Source: a bacterium
Lineage (GTDB): Bacteria > Planctomycetota > Planctomycetia > Kolteriales > Kolteriaceae
Direction: 5' to 3'
Assembly (NCBI GenBank): GCA_019753235.1
Contig: JAIELF010000077.1
Span: 1-45,698 of the forward strand
DNA length: 45,698 nt
A model generated the notes under the pieces. The model made no database searches. It had not been told where the DNA came from and saw only the letters and a list, made by a program, of their open reading frames with translations. The position numbers and the translations under genes are program-made. Position 1 is the first letter of the stretch. Each line of letters begins with the position of its first letter. Positions 9,451 to 17,976 of the stretch are shown piece after piece.

Positions 9451-10572
9451 CTACCCTGTTTGCCGGACGATCTCTAGCGCCCGTTCGGTGTTCGCCTCGG
9501 CATAGACTTGGGTAACGTCGCATCGAGCATGCCCCAAGACGACGCTAGCGGCCTCTAGGCCGAACTGCCGGCGGACTTCGGTTGCTCTCGCGTGCCTCAG
9601 TCGATTCGGACCCCAGACAGAGACGCCAGCGGCATGGCAAGCGCGAGTGATGGCTCGGCGGTAGCTATCGACGCTGTAGGAATTGGTTGGAATAGGCTTG
9701 CGACTCCCACGCTTCGGTTTGGGAAGTTGTTGGTGAACGCCGGCATCGAATAGGTAGTCGTCAAGGTTCACTTTTAGAAACGGCTTGAGGATCTCTTGGG
9801 CTTTCGGACCCAGGTACACTTCGCGAACCTTCCCTCGCCAAGCGTTCTTGTGACGTGGGGGGGAATAGACCCAGACATCCGCCGACATGGTCAGGTGAGC
9901 CCCCTTCATCGAAACAACCTCAGCGGGCCTCATACCCGTGAGTCGTTGAATCTGAACCATTGCCGCCACGGTTGACGGCATGTGGGGTAGGCATAGATCG
10001 ACGACTTCATCACTGACAGGCTTGATCGGTTCCCGCTCCGGCGCCGCCGATCGGAACATCGGTAGACCTTCGACGATTCGTAGGTCGTTGTACACCGACG
10101 GCGGTACCAGTTTCCGTTGGGCCGCCCATTTGAATACCCGCCGGATTCGGTACGTGTTGTGATTGCAGCTTCGACGGCACCAGCCCTTGGCGACCATGAT
10201 GTCTCGGCATCCGACCAACTCATCGGGGCCGAACAGATGGGCATCGACGGTGCCGTACCGATCCTTCAGGATCTTGACGGCTCGCTTGATGTTGTTGATC
10301 TCATTTGTCGGCTTGCCGTCAGGGTGGAGGTAGTAACTCTCGCAGTGCCGAAGGTACTCAACGAGGACTTCGTTGATCGATATGCCCGTAGCGGCAGGTG
10401 CTTGATTCGTCGGAATTTGCCCGGTGGTCTTCCAATCGGCCAAGACAAGGCGGTACCGTTGCTTGCTCTCTTCCGACCCGAACTTTCCCAGGTAGACTCG
10501 TTTACCTTTCAGAGAGACAAATGCTTGTCCGCTGGCCTTGTGGAGACGGTATTGTTGACCGATTCGCGGCAT
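9451..10572 (-). CDS. Tyrosine recombinase / site-specific integrase
   Basis: A 373-aa phage-type integrase that cuts and rejoins DNA at attachment sites. The N-terminal arm-binding and core-binding regions span about 1-180. The catalytic domain shows Arg215 in LTGMRPAEV, the second arginine box NRLRHARATE (Arg326; the usual first His is Asn323), LGH (His348) and the nucleophile Tyr357 in QVYAEAN. Length is normal and the frame is intact. The ATG at 10572 is preceded by AAAGGGG, which is part of a potential RNA switch (10578-10615). It lies directly downstream of tRNA-His in the same direction, 117 bp apart, so read-through from the tRNA promoter is possible. A 57-bp repeat follows its 3' end. 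It is probably the mobility gene of an integrative element. Confidence 0.95.
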   Translation of the reverse strand: MPRIGQQYRLHKASGQAFVSLKGKRVYLGKFGSEESKQRYRLVLADWKTTGQIPTNQAPAATGISINEVLVEYLRHCESYYLHPDGKPTNEINNIKRAVKILKDRYGTVDAHLFGPDELVGCRDIMVAKGWCRRSCNHNTYRIRRVFKWAAQRKLVPPSVYNDLRIVEGLPMFRSAAPEREPIKPVSDEVVDLCLPHMPSTVAAMVQIQRLTGMRPAEVVSMKGAHLTMSADVWVYSPPRHKNAWRGKVREVYLGPKAQEILKPFLKVNLDDYLFDAGVHQQLPKPKRGSRKPIPTNSYSVDSYRRAITRACHAAGVSVWGPNRLRHARATEVRRQFGLEAASVVLGHARCDVTQVYAEANTERALEIVRQTG

Positions 10573-10577
10573 GTGCG

Positions 10578-10615
10578 ACCCCTTTGCATGGGAAAGGGGT
10601 ATGGACTACCCCTTT
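10578..10615 (-). promoter_or_regulatory. Putative alternating-hairpin switch in the integrase leader
   Basis: In the minus-strand transcript three segments run 5' to 3'. Segment 1 is AAAGGGGTA (10615-10607), segment 2 TACCCCTTT (10601-10593) and segment 3 AAAGGGGT (10585-10578). Segment 2 pairs perfectly with segment 1 (9 bp, 5-nt loop) or with segment 3 (8 bp, 7-nt loop), not both. Segment 3 contains the only Shine-Dalgarno sequence, a few bases before the integrase ATG at 10572. Structure 2:3 would block translation and 1:2 would allow it. The pairing is read directly; regulation is inference. Inverted recombinase-binding sites are an alternative. Confidence 0.5.
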
Positions 10616-10634
10616 CGTTTCGCTTTGGGCCGCG

Positions 10635-10651
10635 CTGCCGAACATCGGCAG
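10635..10651 (-). terminator. Small perfect hairpin between tRNA-His and integrase
   Basis: CTGCCGA-ACA-TCGGCAG forms a 7-bp stem with a 3-nt loop, 38 bp beyond the tRNA-His 3' end. It could mark the end of the tRNA transcript or a processing site. No T-run follows, so it is not a typical intrinsic terminator. Confidence 0.3.
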
Positions 10652-10689
10652 GTAACTTAAAGGAAGGATTCGGCTAGGTTTGTGTGCAG

Positions 10690-10763
10690 GGTGAGTGACG
10701 GGGCTTGAACCCGCGACCCGCAGAACCACAATCTGCTGCTCTACCAACTGAGCTACACCCACC
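10690..10763 (-). tRNA. tRNA-His (anticodon GTG)
   Basis: Read on the minus strand, the acceptor stem GTGGGTG pairs with CACTCAC (one G-T). The D-arm is AGCTCAGTTGGTAGAGC, the anticodon loop TTGTGGT gives GTG, and the T-loop is TTCAAGC with a matching stem. The extra G at position -1 opposite C73, the hallmark of tRNA-His, is encoded. The 3' CCA is not encoded (C73 is followed by CT). Its 3' end faces the integrase gene, an arrangement often seen where integrases use tRNA genes as targets. Confidence 0.96.
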
Positions 10764-11121
10764 ATCAGGCTACAGAGAGAACGCCTTCTGACGGGCGAGT
10801 CTCTGTTACTCAAAAAGTACGCAATCGGGCCAATTTTTCAATCTCGGCAAGCCGCGAGGAAGACCCCTTCTCAAAAGATGGTCCGTCGAGTCGACCCGAC
10901 GTCATGAGAGCCATCCCTCGCCTACGGGGCAATACTTGCCGACGGGGGCCGATCCATCCCCTTCATCTGATAGACTCGTTCCAACATCGGAGGTTCACCG
11001 AGTTGATGGATTCATCGGGGCAAAAGGGAGCCAGGGCTTGTGATTTGTGTCGAGGCAACTCAACTCTGAAATGGATTCTCGGCAGAAGAGCTGGGTAGTT
11101 TTGAGGAGACATTGCCGGGGG
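10764..11121. other. Intergenic region between tRNA-His and the helicase 3' end
   Basis: Apart from the candidate tRNA promoter (10814-10841) I see no gene, repeat or convincing terminator. The helicase stop codon is at 11122. Confidence 0.5.
10814..10841 (-). promoter_or_regulatory. Candidate promoter for tRNA-His
   Basis: On the minus strand TTGAAA (10841-10836) and TACTTT (10819-10814) are 16 bp apart, close to a housekeeping sigma-70 promoter. The start would lie about 45 bases before the tRNA 5' end. It might also transcribe the integrase by read-through. Confidence 0.4.
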
Positions 11122-14100
11122 CTATTGGTGTTGGCGCTGGCTTCGGTGGAGTGTCGACATCGGGAGCAGGTGGGTGATTTCGGGCCGAAGAGCGGCTGGA
11201 AAATCGGGATGAAACTCGATCTCGCCGGCACGAAGCGTTCCGCCCCATCGGCCATTCCAGAGAATGAGGGAACTGCCTGGCGTTGCGGAGACTCTCTTTT
11301 CGTCGTTGAAGATGCCGACGAGGTTGAGAGGATCGCATGCCGAGATGATGGCCCAACCGACCTGATCGGCGTTGTCACCTTCTTGTCGAACGGTGTCGAT
11401 GACGCCAGGCCGGGCATACTGCTCGGCCGAGCCTGCTCGCACGAATCGCCCTCCTTGCACTTTCCCTTGAGCTTCCCATCGCCGAAGGACGGCGGCGATT
11501 TGCCACCATGGGGGGGCGGCGGTTTCGCGGGTTAAGAGGTCGCGAAAGAGAATCAAGTATCGATCGAGGAGAAGAGCGGCCCAATGCTCGGCCCGGGTCC
11601 ACCATGTTCTGTCGGCAGGGGCATCATCGGGAGGGAAGATCGACCAGCGCCCCGCATGGGACGAGGTTGGTTTGGAAATTGCGACTCGTCTAGCCCTTCC
11701 AAAAGCGCGCGACTTTCGGCTTGCGGACTTCGCAACGAGGGATCGAATACTGGCAAAGCCGTCGGCCGAGATCAACCCGAGCGAGGCCAACTCGCCGAGC
11801 GCTTGATCGAGATGGGCGGGAAGAAGGGCGACCTGCTTGGCCAGATCGGCGGCAAAGAGCGCACCTCGCTGAGTGAGAGTTTGCCAAACAGCCAGCGCGT
11901 CGCCGCGAGCACGATCAACGGCAGAGGAACGTTCGATCGGCAAGAGCCAATCGAGATCCTCGCGGGCGAAAATCGAGATCGGCACCGCGCGTGTTAGGCC
12001 GGCGGTCCATTTCTTCGTTCGCTTTTCATCGTTGGGGGTGGGTGGTTGCAATCGCCCCCAACCGACCTGGCCCGTCCATGAGAGCTCATCAAGCCAAGCC
12101 GGCTCGTACGGGTTCACGCGTGCTGGAAAGAGTTCGTTCTCCCATGTGCCGGCAGGAGCTTCAAAGCCAGCGAGTCGCTGAATGATGGCCTTGAGGCCGG
12201 CAGGGCCGCCGATTGTTGAGGGGTTGGGCCGATTGGACCACGCGATGCCGTGATGTTGAAACAGCGCCACCATGAATGTGGCCGGCTCGATGGGTTGCAA
12301 TCGCCGGCGAAATCCTGCTTGTGTGTAGCGATGGATCCTCGCGAGTGTTCGGCGATCGCACCATTCGATCTCATGGAGACCTGGGGTAAACCGCCCGCGG
12401 AGAATACTTCCGTCGGCCTCGATCATTTCCAGCGTTCGCTCGACCGCGTCGATCGGCAAGCCCAGATGTTCCGCGATGGGGCGAGGTGTTGTCGGCCCCA
12501 GGGTCTCCATCCAACCTTTGATCAGTGTGGTTCGGGCAGCAATCGATTCGACTTGTTGATCGAATGAAGCGGGAAGTTCAATGGGCCGATCAAGCCGAGC
12601 ATCGGTGTAGATCGAGCGAGCGATCGGCCAACCCTCGTGCGTGACCCAGAATCGGCCAGCGTCGGTTTCGAACCGGCTGACGCGATTTGAATCATGCAGA
12701 TCATTGAGCCAATCATTCCAGCGCGCGTTGTCAACATTATCCCAAGGAGGCAAAACTCTTGATGCGTCTGGCCAGACAATCCAAGCACGAAGCAAATCGA
12801 AGAGTTCTTCCAAGTCGCGAGGTTGCGGCCAAACTTCTCGGGACGCCTGGTCGATGGCGGCAGGGTCAAGTGCCGACAGATCATCGGCGGGTGTCAACGT
12901 CCTGCGGAGAGTGACCGCACGCGATCGGCGTTCTTCGAGCGGGGCATCATCGAGGAAAGCATAGGGCCGGGCGTTGAGACGTTCATGGCTGAAAGGGGAA
13001 GGCTCTCGGGTCTCTTTGCCGATCAGTTGAAGCTGGCCCGTCTCGATCGCGTCGAGGACGTTCAACCAACGAACGAGATCGGTTGCCTCGAAGAGGCAGT
13101 CCTCGATCGTTTGTCGAACGATGGGATGGTCGGGGATCTCGATGTTCTCTGGTCGATTTTCGAGGCATGCCGTCGATGCGGGGAAGACCAAGGTCAAGAG
13201 ATCATCGGAACGAAACCGCTGTAGCGGAGGAGGAACGCGTTTGCCGCCTCGCTGGCGAGGGACCGACAGCGAGCGGGTTGCGTTCCAACGCCATCGGACC
13301 CGGAAGAGCGGAGAGTCCAGGATGGCCTGCTCGAGAAGGTGGCGTCCGTTTTTCGGGTTTAAAAGCGTAAAGAGGTGATCAATGGGAAAGCTATGTTGCG
13401 GTCCAAGTGAAAGCAGAACACCGTCATCGTCGGCACTGGCTTGCAGTTCGAAATCGAAAGATCGGCAGAACCGCTTTCGAAGCGCCAATCCCCACGCGCG
13501 ATTGATTCTCGTCCCCATCGGCGAATGAATGACCAGTTGTTGCCCACCCATCTCATCGAAGAATCTTTCGAAGATGATGAGACGATCGTCGGGAACGATC
13601 CCGAGCGAAACCTTCTGGGCAGCGACATAGATGGCGGCTTGACTGGCTGCCGAGAGGCCGACGTGCGTGTGCTCTACGATCCACTCGATGGCGCGGGCAA
13701 GCTCGTACGGTTTCTCTGGATCGATTTGCTCGGCTATATCGCGCCGGATCCGAGCGACCAACTGGGAGAGTTCAAAGGTTCGTCCGGGAGCCTCGCCGAA
13801 CCAAAACGGAATCGACGGAGGCGCGCCGCCTGCATCTTCGACGATGACTTCTCCGGAGGTGATGCGAAGTATCCGCCAGGAAGTGTTGCCGAGAAGGAAG
13901 ATCTGGCCCGCCATGCTGTCGATGGCGAAATCCTCGTTGACGGTGCCAACGAGCGTGCCGTCGGAGAGAAGCACGCGGTAGTCGGCATTGTCAGGGATCG
14001 CGCCGCCCGAGGTGGCGGCAACCAAAAGCGATCCGCGAGCCCCTTTGATTCGACCGGCCAAGCGATCGCGGTGAAGGTATGCCCCTCGTCCAATGCCCCC

Positions 14101-15480
14101 CGTTGGTCGCTCAGAGAGAATCTTGATGACGCTGTCGAAGTCCGATCGGGACAGCTCTCGATACGAGTAAGACTGTCTGAGAACCTGATAGAGATGATCC
14201 TCCGCCCATTCTTCATGAGCGGCCATCGCGACAATTTGTTGTGCCAAAATGTCGAGCGGCGCGGTCGGTATGTCGATTGTGTCGAGGATCCCCTCGTGCG
14301 CGCCGGCTAAGAGCGCGAGTGATTCGAGCAGTTCATCTCTCGTGAGGGGAAAGAGGCGGCCTTTGGGGGTGGCCCCCAACGAGTGCCCCGAGCGACCGAC
14401 ACGCTGAAGAAAGGTCGAGATCGAGCGAGGCGAGCCGATCTGGCAAACAAGATCGATGTAGCCGACATCGATACCTAGTTCGAGCGAAGCGGTCGCGACG
14501 ATGGCTTTCAGCTCGCCCGATTTCAATCGGGACTCGGCATCGAAGCGATGTTCCTTCGCGAGACTGCCGTGATGGCTGGTGACACTCTCTTTGCCCAGCC
14601 GTTCCGAAAGATGGAACGAGAGTCGCTCGGCCAGTCGGCGAGTATTGACAAAGATGATCGTCGAGCGGTGCTCTTCGATCAGCGTCACCAAACGGTTGTA
14701 GATTTGATCCCACTGTTGATTGGAGCAGACGGCCGCTAGTTCTTCGCTGGGTGTTTCGATGTTGAGATCGCGATGGCGGACATGCCCGGTGTTGACGATG
14801 GTGCAGGGTCGCGGCAAAGCGGTCGCGGACTCGCACCCAACAAGGAAGCCGGCCATCGCCTCCATCGGTTTCTGAGTGGCGGAAATACCGATGCGAAGAA
14901 CTTGCCGACCGACCAGATGGTCCAGCCTTTCGAGACTCAGCGATAAGTGTGATCCTCTTTTGTCTCGAGCAAGAGCATGGATTTCATCGACGATTACCGT
15001 TTGGACTTGTTCCAACATTTGCCGAGCTCTGGGCGAAGTGAGCACCAAGTAGAAGGATTCCGGCGTGGTGACGAGGATGTGGGGTGGATGCTTGAGCATT
15101 CGTTGGCGATCGCGCGCAGGAGTATCACCGGTGCGGACGCCGGCCCGAACCGGGAGTATGTCGCCCCACGCTGATCGAGCCCGTTCGGAGAGCTCGGCCA
15201 GGGGAACTTCCAGATTTCGATGGATGTCGGCACTGAGTGCCTTTAACGGGCTGACATAGAGAGTATGAACGACATCAGAGAGTTGATGGTCGCGTGCCAG
15301 GGTCAAAAGCGAATCGATGCTTGTCAGAAAAGCGGCCAACGTTTTTCCTGAGCCGGTGGGAGCAGCTAAGAGGGTTGATTGACCCGACTGAATGGCGTTC
15401 CAGCCGGCCGACTGAACGGGGGTGGGCTGCGAGAATCGCTCGCGGAACCAGTCGACCGTGACTTCGTTGAATCGGTCCAT
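11122..15480 (-). CDS. lhr: Lhr-type ATP-dependent DNA helicase
   Basis: A 1452-aa superfamily 2 helicase. Lhr proteins move 3' to 5' on single-stranded DNA and unwind DNA-RNA and DNA duplexes in repair. Motif I is APTGSGKT (40-47), motif II DEIH (165-168), and a segment around IFVNTRRLAERLSFHL opens the second RecA domain. Motifs V-VI are VATASLELGID and QRVGRSGH. The long C-terminal half (about 850-1452) matches full-length bacterial Lhr, not the short Lhr-core form. The ATG at 15480 follows GGAAGGAACG and starts at the usual family position; a TTG at 15552 would add 24 residues overlapping the upstream terminator. A strong hairpin separates it from the next gene, so it likely has its own promoter. 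Confidence 0.93.
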   Translation of the reverse strand: MDRFNEVTVDWFRERFSQPTPVQSAGWNAIQSGQSTLLAAPTGSGKTLAAFLTSIDSLLTLARDHQLSDVVHTLYVSPLKALSADIHRNLEVPLAELSERARSAWGDILPVRAGVRTGDTPARDRQRMLKHPPHILVTTPESFYLVLTSPRARQMLEQVQTVIVDEIHALARDKRGSHLSLSLERLDHLVGRQVLRIGISATQKPMEAMAGFLVGCESATALPRPCTIVNTGHVRHRDLNIETPSEELAAVCSNQQWDQIYNRLVTLIEEHRSTIIFVNTRRLAERLSFHLSERLGKESVTSHHGSLAKEHRFDAESRLKSGELKAIVATASLELGIDVGYIDLVCQIGSPRSISTFLQRVGRSGHSLGATPKGRLFPLTRDELLESLALLAGAHEGILDTIDIPTAPLDILAQQIVAMAAHEEWAEDHLYQVLRQSYSYRELSRSDFDSVIKILSERPTGGIGRGAYLHRDRLAGRIKGARGSLLVAATSGGAIPDNADYRVLLSDGTLVGTVNEDFAIDSMAGQIFLLGNTSWRILRITSGEVIVEDAGGAPPSIPFWFGEAPGRTFELSQLVARIRRDIAEQIDPEKPYELARAIEWIVEHTHVGLSAASQAAIYVAAQKVSLGIVPDDRLIIFERFFDEMGGQQLVIHSPMGTRINRAWGLALRKRFCRSFDFELQASADDDGVLLSLGPQHSFPIDHLFTLLNPKNGRHLLEQAILDSPLFRVRWRWNATRSLSVPRQRGGKRVPPPLQRFRSDDLLTLVFPASTACLENRPENIEIPDHPIVRQTIEDCLFEATDLVRWLNVLDAIETGQLQLIGKETREPSPFSHERLNARPYAFLDDAPLEERRSRAVTLRRTLTPADDLSALDPAAIDQASREVWPQPRDLEELFDLLRAWIVWPDASRVLPPWDNVDNARWNDWLNDLHDSNRVSRFETDAGRFWVTHEGWPIARSIYTDARLDRPIELPASFDQQVESIAARTTLIKGWMETLGPTTPRPIAEHLGLPIDAVERTLEMIEADGSILRGRFTPGLHEIEWCDRRTLARIHRYTQAGFRRRLQPIEPATFMVALFQHHGIAWSNRPNPSTIGGPAGLKAIIQRLAGFEAPAGTWENELFPARVNPYEPAWLDELSWTGQVGWGRLQPPTPNDEKRTKKWTAGLTRAVPISIFAREDLDWLLPIERSSAVDRARGDALAVWQTLTQRGALFAADLAKQVALLPAHLDQALGELASLGLISADGFASIRSLVAKSASRKSRAFGRARRVAISKPTSSHAGRWSIFPPDDAPADRTWWTRAEHWAALLLDRYLILFRDLLTRETAAPPWWQIAAVLRRWEAQGKVQGGRFVRAGSAEQYARPGVIDTVRQEGDNADQVGWAIISACDPLNLVGIFNDEKRVSATPGSSLILWNGRWGGTLRAGEIEFHPDFPAALRPEITHLLPMSTLHRSQRQHQ

Positions 15481-15514
15481 CGTTCCTTCCCTTGTCGATC
15501 GAGGGATAACAAAG

Positions 15515-15540
15515 AGAGCCGATCCCGAAGGACCGGCTCT
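15515..15540 (-). terminator. Intrinsic-terminator-like hairpin with UUCG loop
   Basis: In the minus-strand transcript AGAGCCGGTCC pairs with GGATCGGCTCT (11 bp, one G-U) around a TTCG tetraloop, followed by CTTTGTT. It lies 32 bp after the stop of the 709-aa gene and before the helicase start, and would end the upstream transcript. Confidence 0.75.
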
Positions 15541-15572
15541 GCTCGCCGACAAAAGAAGTATATCCGGCCAGT

Positions 15573-17702
15573 CTACTTTTTGGGTGGAGCAGCCTGCTCG
15601 GGGAGCTCTTGACGTTTCTTCTTGCCAGAGGCCTCGACCTCTTGCGGAGTCACTTCTTCGACCTTGCTGCGATCGATTTCAGGAGGTGGAAGAGCCAGCA
15701 GTGCCTCGGCGACTTTATCCGGGTCTCCCTCATATTTATCGCAAATCTCGCGAAACTCTTTCGGGGCCAAGCTTCCTCGCGAGACAAGTTCCAGTAGCTT
15801 GAACCGAAGAATCGGAAGCAGATAGTGCGACTCGCCCAGCTTGCTCGCCTCGGGCGAGCCCCAGATCGCGCCGGGCTGCGTTCCGCGGATCTGCGGACCC
15901 CGTTCAGGAACGAACGACGAGGAGGTCTTGAGGAGCTGATAACCCAGGTTCGCCCAAGTGAGGAAAAGTAAGTCGCCGTTCTTTTTATCGCTGGCTCGGA
16001 CATCGATCGTCGGGCTGATGAAGCGATCGTCGTTTCTGGCCTCGGGCGAATCAAAGGCATGGGCAAGCCAGTCCGTTGCCTCCTTGTAGCACTCTTCGCG
16101 ATTAACGTCATCGACCGATTCGAACGTGGGGGCGGCTCCCAAATCTTCGCAGGTGATCATGTAAAGACCATAGAAGAGCCGTTGAATCGCTCGCAGATCG
16201 TCGAAGAGAGGTTTCTCCGAACGCTGACCGTTGGGCATGATTCTTTTGACATCTCGAATCGACTGTGGGCCGAGAATCGCCGAAGCTGCGCGGAACATGT
16301 AATTGTAAGCCCGCGCCGATCGAAGATAGAACATCGGCATCGGCTCGATGCGAAGCTTCGGCGAGATCTTTGCTTCGTCGGTGGGGGTCCAAGTGGTCGC
16401 TTGCATATAGCGATTGGGGTCGACCACCTTCTTCGTCACCGCAAAGAACGGGTTGATCAATCGCTCTTTATAAGGAAGCGTGAAGAGTACCTTGTCGGAC
16501 TCGATGGTAGGCTTCTCCGCAAGCAGCGCATCCAGAGCCATCGCCTGATACTGTTCCAGTCCCGGCCGACCCGAAGGAGGGATGAAAGAGATAAATCCGA
16601 TCATGCTTCGCTGAGTCAGTTCGCTGATGGGATCGAGTCCTGCGTGAACTCCCATCGGCAACATCTCGGCAAAATGGATCTGCTCGCGACGCCAACTCGG
16701 CGGAAGAAACATGATTCGGTAGTGCATGCCGGCACGCTTGCGGAACATATCCATGATCGACTCGTCGCCGACCAATTTAAAATTCGTCAGATCATCGATC
16801 GTGAAGACCCGGCGAGGAAGATAAATCAGATCGAACGCTTCCAGGATATACCTGTACTGTCTGAGGAGATCGGCATTCTCCTCCTTCGCAAGCGTTCTGG
16901 CTAATTGGGCTGCCATGAACCATTGTTTTTTCGGAAACTCATCCTGCAGGAAGGTTTCAACATCGTACGCCCGGACGAGGTCGTCGTTCCAGGTGTAAAA
17001 ATCGACGGGCGGCGAAGCGACTCGCCGATTGTTGCGATAGCGATTAAGCCAAATGTTTCGGCGAACAACCTCCTCGGGGAAGACGTCGACCTTTCGGCCG
17101 GCGATCTCGAGGGCCGCCGCCAAGAACGTTCGAACCTGATCGGTCTTCTCGAGCTTGTTGAAGATCTTCTCCACTACATCGACCAGGCCGATCTTCGCAT
17201 CGTTTTTGCCATCCACAAGGGCCAAATCGAGCGCTCCGAGAACACCGCTGTCGAATTCACGACCCATGGCAAAGATCATCGACGCGGAGGGGATCAGCGA
17301 GGCTTCCCCTTTCTCGATTCCGGCGACCGCTTCGCGGACTTTGGCGGCGGAGGGGAAGATTTTGGTGAAGACCGGTTCTTTCTCTCCGTCGACCAAGTCC
17401 AGGCCAAGCTTGATGACCGAGTTGCTGATGTTGACCTCGTTCTCCTGCCACTTCCAAGGAGACTTCACCGATTCATCAAAGTTGAGAGGGCGAGTCAGCT
17501 TGGTCGCAAGCAAGTCGTCGCTAATCGCGCCGCTGAGCGGAGACTGTTCGGGCGCGACGCGCACCTCGACGGTTTCGATGACTTCGTGTTCTCGACTGGT
17601 GACGAGCGAAAGCCCGTAACCGATCGCCCCGATAAAGACAAAAACGCCAATGATGGCTGCTAAGAATCGCACGGAGCTACTCCTACGATGAGACGAACTC
17701 AT
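15573..17702 (-). CDS. Unrecognised protein with one N-terminal membrane anchor
   Basis: I do not recognise this 709-aa protein. It has a short Arg/Ser-rich start, one transmembrane helix (about residues 12-32), then a large, mostly alpha-helical domain without transmembrane or cysteine-rich features. It contains no catalytic motif that I can name. The last 40 residues are rich in Glu, Lys and Pro and probably disordered. Such N-in anchored proteins are common in planctomycetes. The ATG at 17702 is chosen; a GTG one codon earlier is possible. It follows the TolB-like lipoprotein gene by 274 bp and is ended by a strong hairpin. Confidence 0.8.
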   Translation of the reverse strand: MSSSHRRSSSVRFLAAIIGVFVFIGAIGYGLSLVTSREHEVIETVEVRVAPEQSPLSGAISDDLLATKLTRPLNFDESVKSPWKWQENEVNISNSVIKLGLDLVDGEKEPVFTKIFPSAAKVREAVAGIEKGEASLIPSASMIFAMGREFDSGVLGALDLALVDGKNDAKIGLVDVVEKIFNKLEKTDQVRTFLAAALEIAGRKVDVFPEEVVRRNIWLNRYRNNRRVASPPVDFYTWNDDLVRAYDVETFLQDEFPKKQWFMAAQLARTLAKEENADLLRQYRYILEAFDLIYLPRRVFTIDDLTNFKLVGDESIMDMFRKRAGMHYRIMFLPPSWRREQIHFAEMLPMGVHAGLDPISELTQRSMIGFISFIPPSGRPGLEQYQAMALDALLAEKPTIESDKVLFTLPYKERLINPFFAVTKKVVDPNRYMQATTWTPTDEAKISPKLRIEPMPMFYLRSARAYNYMFRAASAILGPQSIRDVKRIMPNGQRSEKPLFDDLRAIQRLFYGLYMITCEDLGAAPTFESVDDVNREECYKEATDWLAHAFDSPEARNDDRFISPTIDVRASDKKNGDLLFLTWANLGYQLLKTSSSFVPERGPQIRGTQPGAIWGSPEASKLGESHYLLPILRFKLLELVSRGSLAPKEFREICDKYEGDPDKVAEALLALPPPEIDRSKVEEVTPQEVEASGKKKRQELPEQAAPPKK

Positions 17703-17976
17703 CACCCCCAGGCCGGGAACAAATCGCGCCTTTTCCCAAGGAGAGGCTCAAAGAAACTCTCATCCCGATCCAACCCGCCATTGGTGGAATGAAAGGCCCC
17801 CCTCGGAAGTGATGCAAACGGACAAGCCAAGGCGATTTGCCTCGTGACCATCCGCCCAACGGGCTTTCGCCCACAGTCTATCCTACGGCACCGTTCCCTG
17901 CGAGGAAGCGGCCCGGCAATCTTCTCTGACACTCTGGTCTCGGGATGCTTTGTCCCGCTCCCGCTAACCCCAGGGG

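Noticed and set aside
13441..14310. Plus-strand open frame of 289 aa
   Set aside because: Entirely antisense to conserved helicase domains of Lhr.
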